Shown here: positions 1-4,880 of the stretch, piece after piece
Position numbering within the stretch: position 1 is the stretch's first letter
Layout: each line of letters starts with the position of its first letter
From: an uncultured Lachnospiraceae bacterium
GTDB taxonomy: Bacteria > Bacillota > Clostridia > Lachnospirales > Lachnospiraceae
DNA: 7,825 nt
NCBI GenBank assembly: GCA_937916415.1
Contig: CALGGH010000181.1
Location: 1-7,825, forward strand
Reading direction: 5' to 3'
Made by a program: the position numbers and the translations under genes
The notes under the pieces: generated by a model
What the model was told of the DNA's origin: nothing
Database searches by the model: none
The model's input: only the letters and a program-made list of their open reading frames with translations

Positions 1-1
1 T

Positions 2-454
2 ATCAATGATGATAATGAATCTTATCAATCCTTGAAAGAAGAAGTTCTTGCCGCTAAAGATGATATTGATTCAGATGTGCAGGAGTTTAGCGGAATGATT
101 GATGAAGCGGATGAAAAGAAAGCAGCCCTTGACGATTCCATTACTGATGCTGGAACAGCAAAAACTAATCTTGATGCTTCCATTCGGAATGCACAGACCA
201 CTAAAACTAATCTGGATGGAAGTATTAGCACCGGTAACACTTTGAAGGATAATCTGGACACGGCAAACGAAACCGCTTCACAAAACATTACTGATCTTGG
301 AGCAGAAAATAATGAAGCAGCCCAACATATAGCCGATTTAGAAGCACTTGATTTTGATCCGGTGGAAGTAGTCACAGAAATTAATGATATTAAAGGCGTG
401 CTTGGTTATGAAGATGAAGATATTGTTCACCGACCTGGACGGTACGTTGCTTAA
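2..454 (+). CDS. Phage tail/baseplate-like coiled-coil protein, partial and 3'-truncated
   Basis: The frame is open from the left edge of the window, so the 5' end is missing; the first possible internal start is a TTG at 32. The product is acidic, nearly free of aromatic residues and built of short helical repeats (LDASI, LDGSI, KDNLDTAN), followed by a segment containing VVTEINDIKGVLGY. This composition is typical of coiled-coil regions in tail-fibre or baseplate-upper proteins of Bacillota prophages. I infer a structural role at the virion tail and cannot name the protein. From about residue 130 (VHRPGRYVA, then stop at 452-454) the text is an out-of-frame reading of the HAD phosphatase gene that follows, so the true C-terminus has been lost. 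Base composition is visibly more AT-rich than the rest of the window, which fits foreign or chimeric origin. The tail-protein assignment rests on repeat style alone. Confidence 0.6.
   Translation: MNDDNESYQSLKEEVLAAKDDIDSDVQEFSGMIDEADEKKAALDDSITDAGTAKTNLDASIRNAQTTKTNLDGSISTGNTLKDNLDTANETASQNITDLGAENNEAAQHIADLEALDFDPVEVVTEINDIKGVLGYEDEDIVHRPGRYVA
119..286 (+). repeat. Four tandem 42-bp (14-residue) coding repeats
   Basis: Within the phage-like frame, four successive 14-residue units align without gaps: KAALDDSITDAGTA (119-160), KTNLDASIRNAQTT (161-202), KTNLDGSISTGNTL (203-244) and KDNLDTANETASQN (245-286). The pattern is K-x-x-L-D-x-(S/A) followed by seven variable residues. Fourteen residues equal two heptads, so the unit fits a trimeric coiled-coil shaft. 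The DNA copies have diverged, so this is an old protein-level repeat and not a recent expansion. Confidence 0.75.
405..430. other. Abrupt junction between phage-like and HAD-gene DNA
   Basis: Two unrelated coding texts meet here. The phage-like frame reads GYEDEDI up to about 424 and then becomes nonsense, while a different frame begins the canonical HAD N-terminus MKILFTDLDGT at 414. The overlap zone is the low-complexity stretch GAAGATGAAGATATTG, which can encode both the acidic phage residues and the Met-Lys-Ile of the HAD start. Base composition changes on either side. This is what recombination or mis-assembly through a short shared sequence would look like. No repeat end or target duplication is visible. 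Confidence 0.6.
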
Positions 455-1217
455 CGCGGAATCACTCATATCGGGCGAGACCATGGAATTCTTACGTGAA
501 TTCGTGGCAGACGGCAATCTCCTGGTGCCCGCCAGCGGCCGTCCGCTGCTCAGCATGACCAGGCTGCTGGAGTCCACCTGCCTAAAGGACCTGGTGCATT
601 ACCTGGTGGCGTACAACGGCGCGCTGATATGGGACTGCGCTGACGAGCGTCCGGCCTGGAACGTGCGGATCCCATTCGACGCCGCGCGCACGATTCAGCA
701 GGCCTGCATAGACCGCATGATCCACGTGCAGACCTACAATCATGAGACCGTGTACACGGTGACCGAGGACATGGCCATCAATTATTACAAAAAAAGGATA
801 TTCCTGCCGGTGGTCTACACCGGGGATCCGATGGCCATGTGTGACGAGGAACCCCTCAAGATGCTCGCGATAGACCTCGAGGATCACGACAGGCTGCTCC
901 GGCTGGCGGAAGAACTGATGCCGCTCATCGGCCGGGAAGTGAGCATGGTGTTTTCCAACCCGTACTATCTGGAATTCTTTAATTCAAAGGCGGGAAAGGG
1001 AAATGCGGTTCTTGAATTATGTAAACTGCTTGGAGTGCCGGTCTCCGACTCAATCGCCGCCGGCGACGAGGAAAACGACATATCGATGATCACGGCCGCC
1101 GGATGCGGCATAGCCATGCAAAACGCCACCGGTCCCGTAAAGGAAGCCGCTGACGTCGTAACCGAACTTGACAATGCCCATGACGGGCTGATCCGGTATC
1201 TCAAAATGACACTCTGA
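414..1217 (+). CDS. Cof-type HAD-IIB family phosphatase
   Basis: A cytosolic HAD-superfamily phosphohydrolase of the Cof/YidA type. Such enzymes typically dephosphorylate sugar phosphates, pyridoxal phosphate or flavin mononucleotide, and the substrate cannot be told from sequence. Counting from the ATG at 414 (267 residues, normal for the family), motif I is DLDGT at 7-11 (nucleophile D7, acid/base D9). Motif II is ASGRP at 40-44, with Ser in place of the usual Thr. YNGA is at 67-70, the motif III lysine is K195 in KAGKGNAV, and motif IV is GDEENDISM at 217-225 (D218, D222), followed by GIAMQNA. ATGs at 408 and 384 are in frame, but the residues they add come from the phage-like side of the junction. 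No Shine-Dalgarno site precedes any of the starts, so the native upstream region seems to be absent. The last codons and the stop lie in a REP-like repeat. Confidence 0.9.
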   Translation: MKILFTDLDGTLLNAESLISGETMEFLREFVADGNLLVPASGRPLLSMTRLLESTCLKDLVHYLVAYNGALIWDCADERPAWNVRIPFDAARTIQQACIDRMIHVQTYNHETVYTVTEDMAINYYKKRIFLPVVYTGDPMAMCDEEPLKMLAIDLEDHDRLLRLAEELMPLIGREVSMVFSNPYYLEFFNSKAGKGNAVLELCKLLGVPVSDSIAAGDEENDISMITAAGCGIAMQNATGPVKEAADVVTELDNAHDGLIRYLKMTL

Positions 1218-1259
1218 CTCCGTCCCCGGGTGTCACAAAATGACACCCTGAATCCGTCC
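1202..1259. repeat. REP-like element: 24-bp direct repeats around a perfect 8-bp hairpin
   Basis: Two copies of a 24-bp unit beginning CAAAATGACAC lie at 1202-1225 and 1236-1259 and differ at two positions by eye. Between and overlapping them is a perfect inverted repeat, GGGTGTCA (1228-1235) and TGACACCC (1241-1248), with the loop CAAAA. Read on the minus strand this is GGGTGTCA, TTTTG, TGACACCC, then GGGGACGGAG. From memory this wording resembles dispersed palindromic elements found in many clostridial genomes, often near IS200-like (Y1/RAYT) transposases; I could not search for it. The first copy contains the stop codon of the HAD gene and encodes its last residues (KMTL). The hairpin sits between convergent genes and might also slow transcription, but no U-run follows it. 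Confidence 0.65.
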
Positions 1260-1311
1260 ACGCGAAATGCATCCGCCAGGATGGCGTTCAGCCGAGCGAC
1301 GCTCTTTTCCG

Positions 1312-1455
1312 TTATCCCACCGCCTTGAGCTCCGGCCTGGAGAGTTCCTTTGCAAGCTTCCTGAGCGCCGGACTCTGCTTCACCGGCCTTACGTGCAGCC
1401 TGACCGGCCTGGCGCACGCTTCATCGCATGACGATTCCCTGGTTTTGATCTTCAT
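1312..1455 (-). CDS. Candidate small ORF, 47 residues, function unknown
   Basis: An ATG at 1455-1453 overlaps the stop codon of the upstream gene as ATGA and opens a 47-codon frame ending in TAA at 1314-1312. The product starts MKIKTRESSCDEACARPVR and ends SRPELKAVG; it is basic, with two cysteines (residues 10 and 14) and no hydrophobic segment. Support comes from the four-base overlap, typical of translational coupling, and from codon choice: AGG for arginine, CTC or CTG for leucine, and G or C in most third positions, like the neighbouring genes. There is no convincing Shine-Dalgarno site just before the ATG; an AAGGAG lies farther upstream inside the previous gene. It could instead be a decayed remnant of a longer gene cut short by the adjacent repeat element. 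I do not recognise the sequence. Confidence 0.4.
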   Translation of the reverse strand: MKIKTRESSCDEACARPVRLHVRPVKQSPALRKLAKELSRPELKAVG

Positions 1456-1811
1456 GACAGCCTGCAGCCTTTCTCCTTGGCGGCGTCCCATTCATCGGCC
1501 CTGTCAAACAGCTGTTTGTTGAGCCAGTCAGCCACGTCCTCCACTCCGTCCTCCGACAGTTCAAAGAATTCATGCGTCCTGAGTCCTTCATCCGTTGCGG
1601 CCAGGCAAAAGGGCTCCGGCCAGATGATGACCTCGATGCGGTCGGGCACCTTGACCTCCGGCGCATCTCCGGACGAAGCCCCGTCCGTTTCGGCAGCCGC
1701 GGGCTTTTCTCCCGCCACCCTCCTGATCATGTACCTCATGCCGTCCATGGAACCGGAATAAGGCTCCTTTTTGACGAAATTCAATATGTGAAACTGCTGT
1801 TTGTCTATCAT
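1452..1811 (-). CDS. Conserved-looking small protein of unknown function, 119 residues
   Basis: A soluble acidic protein beginning MIDKQQFHILNFVKK. The first 31 residues (FVKKEPYSGSMDGMRYMIRR) and the C-terminal half (IIWPEPFCLA at 62-71, then EFFELSEDGVEDVADWLNKQ) look folded, and they are joined by an Ala/Glu/Asp-rich linker at about 34-55. From memory, proteins with a similar FVKKE...GMR...WPEP...DGL..A..WLN layout are common in Lachnospiraceae and are annotated as hypothetical or loosely as acetyltransferase-like; I see no GNAT acetyl-CoA motif. The start at 1811 is preferred over an in-frame TTG at 1832 because AGGAG lies seven bases before it. It follows mnmA by 29 bases on the same strand, so it is probably the penultimate gene of that operon, and its stop overlaps the possible 47-residue ORF. 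Confidence 0.75.
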   Translation of the reverse strand: MIDKQQFHILNFVKKEPYSGSMDGMRYMIRRVAGEKPAAAETDGASSGDAPEVKVPDRIEVIIWPEPFCLAATDEGLRTHEFFELSEDGVEDVADWLNKQLFDRADEWDAAKEKGCRLS

Positions 1812-1818
1812 GAGATGG

Positions 1819-1823
1819 CTCCT
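1819..1823 (-). promoter_or_regulatory. Shine-Dalgarno site deciding the start of the 119-residue protein
   Basis: Reading leftward on the minus strand, AGGAG is followed by seven bases (CCATCTC) and the ATG at 1811. The longer alternative starting with TTG at 1832 has no comparable site and would place this sequence inside the coding region, so the shorter protein is favoured. Confidence 0.75.
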
Positions 1824-1840
1824 ATGCCTCAAACCGGCTC

Positions 1841-2938
1841 TCAGCCGTCTGACTCGTCACGCACGGTTATCGTGCCTCCGCCCAGCACCCGCGTGCCGTC
1901 GTAAAGCACCACCGCCTGCCCCGGCGTGATGGCCCTCTGGGGCTCGTCAAAGGTCACCCTGAACGAGTTGCCGTCCAGCATGCGTACCGTGGCATCCGCC
2001 TCGCGGTGATGGTACCTGATCCTGGCCCTGCACCTAAACTCCTCCGCGTCCGGCGTGCCGGCCGCATGGGTAAAACAAGCGTCCGTCGCCGTCAGCTCCG
2101 AGGCATACAGTGCTTCGTTCCCGGACAGCACCACTTCGTTCGAGGCGGGCCTTATCTCCTGTACGTACCAGGGATGCTCGTCCGCTATGCCGAGTCCGCG
2201 CCTCTGTCCGCAGGTGTAGTTGCATATGCCCGCGTGCCTGCCGAGCACCCGGCCGTCCTCGGTCACGAAGTCTCCCGGCGGGCTCTTGACTCCCTCCCTG
2301 CGCAGAAATGACCTAAGGTCTCCGTCCGGGATGAAACAGATGTCCTGGCTGTCGGCCTTGTGGGCGTTCACGAATCCCCATTTGGCTGCCAGTTCCCTGG
2401 TTTCCTCCTTGTTAAGCTCCCCTATCGGAAAAACCACGTGTTCAAGCTGCTCCTGGCTCAGCATGTAGAGCACGTAGCTCTGATCCTTGGCCGGATCAAG
2501 CCCCTTGTGCAGCTCACGTTCGCCGGTGGAATCATTTCTCACCACCCTGGCGTAATGACCGGTAACGATCACGTCGCAGCCTAACTCCGCCGCCCTGGCA
2601 TACAGCCTGTCAAACTTGAGGTGCCTGTTGCAGCTGATGCAGGGATTCGGCGTGGTGCCGCACACGTAGGCATCCAAAAAAGGATCGATCACGCATCTTC
2701 TGAAATCTGACGTGAAATTGCTTACGTAAAAATCCATGCCAAGCCTGTCGCAGACGCGCCTGGCATCCTCGGCGTCTTCAAGTGAGCAGCAGGTCCTGGA
2801 TGAGGTGCCCGCGTCGGCATTGTCATACAGCTTCATGTTAATGCCGATGCACTCATATCCCAGTTCAAGCATCCTCGCCGCGGCCACGGACGAATCCACG
2901 CCGCCGCTCATGGCTATGAGGGCCCTGCCCGCGCTCAT
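1841..2938 (-). CDS. mnmA: tRNA-specific 2-thiouridylase MnmA
   Basis: MnmA adenylates U34 of tRNA-Lys, tRNA-Glu and tRNA-Gln and replaces the C2 oxygen with sulfur delivered by a cysteine desulfurase route, giving the s2U34 needed for accurate decoding. The 365-residue product is of normal length. The PP-loop pyrophosphatase motif SGGVDSS is at 11-17. The catalytic cysteine is C103 in NPCISCN, and the partner cysteine is C201 in SQDICFIPDG. TGHYARV (126-132) and the conserved CGQRRGLGI (243-251) follow, and the C-terminal beta-barrel domain ends near TPGQAVVLYDG. The ATG at 2938-2936 shares its A with the TGA stop of the ABC ATPase gene (TGATG), which points to translational coupling. No cysteine desulfurase gene (iscS-like) lies in the window. 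Being placed behind amino-acid transport genes is unusual enough to note, but the enzyme itself looks complete. Confidence 0.97.
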   Translation of the reverse strand: MSAGRALIAMSGGVDSSVAAARMLELGYECIGINMKLYDNADAGTSSRTCCSLEDAEDARRVCDRLGMDFYVSNFTSDFRRCVIDPFLDAYVCGTTPNPCISCNRHLKFDRLYARAAELGCDVIVTGHYARVVRNDSTGERELHKGLDPAKDQSYVLYMLSQEQLEHVVFPIGELNKEETRELAAKWGFVNAHKADSQDICFIPDGDLRSFLRREGVKSPPGDFVTEDGRVLGRHAGICNYTCGQRRGLGIADEHPWYVQEIRPASNEVVLSGNEALYASELTATDACFTHAAGTPDAEEFRCRARIRYHHREADATVRMLDGNSFRVTFDEPQRAITPGQAVVLYDGTRVLGGGTITVRDESDG

Positions 2939-3678
2939 CAGAGCACCTTGTTCAGGAAGTCGATGGTCCTGGCTTCCCTGGGATGATTCAGGACCTCGTC
3001 GGGAGTCCCTTCCTCCACTATGTATCCGCCGTCCATAAAGATGATCCTGTCCGCCACTTCCTTGGCGAATCCGATCTCGTGGGTCACGACGACCATGGTC
3101 ATGCCGTCTGCCGCCAGCGACTTCATGACGGCCAGCACCTCTCCGACCATCTCGGGATCGAGGGCACTGGTGGGCTCGTCAAAGAGCATTATCCTGGGGT
3201 TCATGCACAGTGCCCTGGCTATCGCCACGCGCTGTTTTTGGCCGCCCGAGAGCTGTGAGGGATAGGCATTTGCCTTTTCAGTAAGCCCCACCCTCTCGAG
3301 CATCTTCATGGCATTGGCCCTTGCTTCCTCCTTGTCCGCCTTCTTAAGCAGCGTCGGCGCCAGCGTCATGTTGCCCATCACGTCGTAGTTGTTAAACAGG
3401 TTGAAGTGCTGGAACACCATCACTATGTCCTCGCGGACCTTGTTGATGTCGGTCTTTTTGTCATAGATGTCCACGCCGTCTATGATGATCTCGCCGTCGG
3501 TCTTGGTCTCCAGCTTGTTCAGGCATCTCAGGAACGTGGACTTGCCCGATCCCGAAGGACCCAGGATGACCACCACCTCTCCCTCGTATATGTCAGCGGA
3601 AATGTCCTGAAGCACCTCCAGGTCTCCAAAATGCTTCCTGAGATTGGCTACGTGTATCTTAACGTTTCTCTCGTTCAA
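2938..3678 (-). CDS. Polar amino-acid ABC transporter, ATP-binding subunit (GlnQ/HisP type)
   Basis: The cytoplasmic ATPase of an amino-acid importer, which as a dimer would drive uptake through a membrane permease fed by a binding lipoprotein. All nucleotide-binding motifs are present in 246 residues: Walker A GPSGSGKST (40-48), Q-loop Q90 in VFQHFNLF, signature LSGGQKQR (143-150), Walker B IMLFDEP (163-169), D-loop SALD (171-174) and switch H200. VFQHFNLF and the EGTPDEVL tail are typical of the polar amino-acid (PAAT) group. The start is a TTG at 3678, supported by GGGAG nine bases upstream; no better in-frame start lies nearby. The binding-protein gene ends 59 bases upstream, and mnmA overlaps the stop by one base. 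No permease gene is adjacent, so the partner must be encoded elsewhere or has been lost. Substrate is not predictable from this subunit. Confidence 0.95.
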   Translation of the reverse strand: MNERNVKIHVANLRKHFGDLEVLQDISADIYEGEVVVILGPSGSGKSTFLRCLNKLETKTDGEIIIDGVDIYDKKTDINKVREDIVMVFQHFNLFNNYDVMGNMTLAPTLLKKADKEEARANAMKMLERVGLTEKANAYPSQLSGGQKQRVAIARALCMNPRIMLFDEPTSALDPEMVGEVLAVMKSLAADGMTMVVVTHEIGFAKEVADRIIFMDGGYIVEEGTPDEVLNHPREARTIDFLNKVL

Positions 3679-3737
3679 AGGTTCTTTCTCCCGTCTGTTT
3701 AATGTGTCGTAAGCGTCATCACCAGTGCGCCCGGCAT

Positions 3738-4616
3738 TCAGCTGCCGAGGTATCTGTCCAGTATCTCGTCATACTTTCCGTTCGCCCGTACGTTCGCCAG
3801 GCCCTCGTTAAACATGTCTATGAGCTCCCGGTTGGCCGGATCAAAGGTCAAAAACCCATACGGCGTGGGTTCGTTGCCGGTGTTTTCGAGCATCACGAGA
3901 TCCAGTCCGTTGTCCTTGACGTTGCTGGCCATGATCGGCGCGTCGTCAAAGCATGCGGCCACCCGGGCATCCAGCACGGCACGATACATGGTCGGCGAGT
4001 CCTCAAAATAGCTCATTACGAATCCATACTGTTCAGACAGTCCCAGCGCGTATTCAGCCGATATCGTGCCGGACTTCACTCCCACGGCCTGACCGGCCAG
4101 GTCCCCAAAGCCGCTGATGCCCGAGTCCTTAGCCACCGCCATGCACTGGTAGGAATCATAATACCCGTCAGAAAAGATCCATCCCTGATCCATGCGTTCC
4201 CGAGTCACGGACACTGCGGCCATCATGCCGTCGGCAAGTCCCTCCTGACAGGCCGCCAGGGCAGCGTCCCAGCTCAGCACCTGCACCTCGTACTTAAATC
4301 CCTGATCCTCTGCTATCGCGGCGAGCAGGTCCATGTCAATGCCTACGTAATTGCCTGATTCGTCCGCATATTCAAAAGGCTTGAAAGAAGTGTCCGTGAC
4401 GATGATCCAGGTCTTCTCTCCGTCGGATGCATCGGATGTCTCCTGCGCGGATGCGTCAGCCGCATGATCCGATTCCGCAGCCGTCTCCGTTTCGGCCTCC
4501 GCCGCGACGGGCGCTTCCTCAGCCGTCTCGTTTCCTGCCGGAGCCGCAGAACCGCACGCACATAGCGTCGTGATCATGGACAGTCCCGTCAGGACGGCCA
4601 AAATCTTATTTTTCAT
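3738..4616 (-). CDS. Amino-acid ABC transporter substrate-binding lipoprotein (SBP_bac_3 family)
   Basis: An extracytoplasmic, lipid-anchored receptor that would hand a polar amino acid to an importer. From the ATG at 4616 (292 residues) there is a lipoprotein signal peptide, MKNKILAVLTGLSMITTLCA, with lipobox LCAC and lipidated C21. An Ala/Glu/Thr-rich tether covers about 22-67, and a family-3 periplasmic-binding fold covers about 68-290. Family landmarks are FKPFEYADESGNYVGIDMDL, the VTRERM segment with R141 (the usual carboxylate-binding arginine), FSDGYYDS, the LAGQAVGVKSGTIS hinge and FDDAP at 223-227 (the usual amino-group-binding acidic site). GGAGGAGGA four bases before the ATG sets this start; an ATG at 4631 would place that site inside the coding region. 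It is the first gene of the putative operon, behind a structured leader with a terminator. The ligand is unknown; cystine, glutamate/glutamine or a basic amino acid are all possible. Confidence 0.93.
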   Translation of the reverse strand: MKNKILAVLTGLSMITTLCACGSAAPAGNETAEEAPVAAEAETETAAESDHAADASAQETSDASDGEKTWIIVTDTSFKPFEYADESGNYVGIDMDLLAAIAEDQGFKYEVQVLSWDAALAACQEGLADGMMAAVSVTRERMDQGWIFSDGYYDSYQCMAVAKDSGISGFGDLAGQAVGVKSGTISAEYALGLSEQYGFVMSYFEDSPTMYRAVLDARVAACFDDAPIMASNVKDNGLDLVMLENTGNEPTPYGFLTFDPANRELIDMFNEGLANVRANGKYDEILDRYLGS

Positions 4617-4810
4617 TAAATCCTCCTCCAAAAAAAATGTCGGAGCACATCACCCCGACACCTTCTCCAAGCTTATCGAAAACGCATTAAAAAAAGCCAT
4701 TACGATAACTGCTCCGCAAGGATGCGCACGGATTTGCACTGGAAACATGCGGCCTTCAGCCGCGCAAATCCGGCGCCCGAAACGAACAAAACGCAAGCAT
4801 TTTGTTCGTT
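4617..4810 (-). ncRNA. Structured 5' leader, candidate attenuator or riboswitch of unrecognised class
   Basis: Transcription from the promoter at 4817-4844 would give about 190 nt of leader before the binding-protein gene. In minus-strand order it contains a 13-bp hairpin (4812-4779). Next is a long stem P1, with GCGCCGGATTTGC (4776-4764) pairing to 4737-4724 through 13 base pairs with a one-base bulge. Inside P1 is hairpin P2, GCGGC-TGAAG-GCCGC (4763-4749), abutting P1 on one side and leaving 11 unpaired bases, ATGTTTCCAGT, on the other. After these come a switch segment CGGAGCA (4716-4710) and the terminator hairpin. CGGAGCA is perfectly complementary to TGCTCCG (4647-4641) in the terminator's 3' arm, so it could act as an antiterminator. 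I checked by eye for a T-box sequence and for lysine, SAM, cobalamin, glycine and glutamine aptamer signatures and saw none. Confidence 0.55.
4630..4660 (-). terminator. Intrinsic terminator in the leader, abutting the ribosome site
   Basis: On the minus strand TGTCGGGG (4660-4653) pairs with CTCCGACA (4645-4638): eight base pairs with one G-U, a seven-base loop, then eight consecutive T (4637-4630). The Shine-Dalgarno run GGAGGAGGA follows at once (4629-4621). No space remains for a promoter between the terminator and the gene, so the binding-protein gene can be reached only by read-through. This is the arrangement expected of transcription attenuation. Confidence 0.85.
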
Positions 4811-4812
4811 TC
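4779..4812. repeat. Perfect 13-bp inverted repeat at the transcription start, possible operator
   Basis: GAAACGAACAAAA (4779-4791) and its exact reverse complement (4800-4812) are separated by eight bases. The element begins about five bases past the -10 box at 4817-4822 and so would span roughly -2 to +32 of the transcript. It could be a repressor operator, or the first hairpin of the leader RNA; it is not followed by a U-run on the minus strand, so it does not look like a terminator for the gene at 4881. Confidence 0.7.
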
Positions 4813-4816
4813 CTAT

Positions 4817-4844
4817 ATTTTACACCAATCATGCCAGAAATCAA
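4817..4844 (-). promoter_or_regulatory. Probable sigma-70-type promoter of the transport-mnmA operon
   Basis: On the minus strand, TTGATT (4844-4839) and TAAAAT (4822-4817) are separated by 16 bases. This is the only good -35/-10 pair in the gap between the EAL gene and the binding-protein gene, and it lies in a locally AT-rich patch. The predicted start is near 4810. Confidence 0.55.
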
Positions 4845-4880
4845 GCAAAAGGCGATCCATCCCCAAACAGGCTGTGCGCC

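Noticed and set aside
119..286. CRISPR array from the regular spacing of similar 42-bp units
   Set aside because: The units are contiguous coding repeats without spacers and differ at the DNA level; they are explained by the coiled-coil protein.
384..413. N-terminal extension MILKACLVMK of the HAD protein from the ATG at 384
   Set aside because: These codons lie in phage-like sequence read in another frame, and the HAD family normally begins directly with the hydrophobic strand before DLDGT.
965..1417. Minus-strand open frame of 150 codons across the HAD 3' end and the REP-like repeat
   Set aside because: It runs antisense through conserved HAD motifs III and IV and through the repeat; the competing 47-codon frame fits local codon use better.
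3679..3737. Hidden permease remnant or internal promoter between the binding-protein and ATPase genes
   Set aside because: Only 59 bases are present, with no hydrophobic frame and no convincing -35/-10 pair.
3702..4358. Long plus-strand open frame (218 codons) opposite the binding-protein gene
   Set aside because: It is antisense to a clear SBP_bac_3 gene, is rich in His, Val and Arg as expected from complementing GC-rich codons, and has no ribosome site or family motifs.
4617..4810. T-box leader
   Set aside because: The conserved UGGNACCGCG antiterminator sequence and a stem I with AGUA-type loop are not visible, although the terminator-before-gene layout is similar.
4650..4844. Minus-strand 64-codon frame inside the leader, considered as a leader peptide
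   Set aside because: Its start lies at the -35 box, upstream of the predicted transcription start, and it reads through both arms of the palindrome and stems. No run of regulatory codons was seen.
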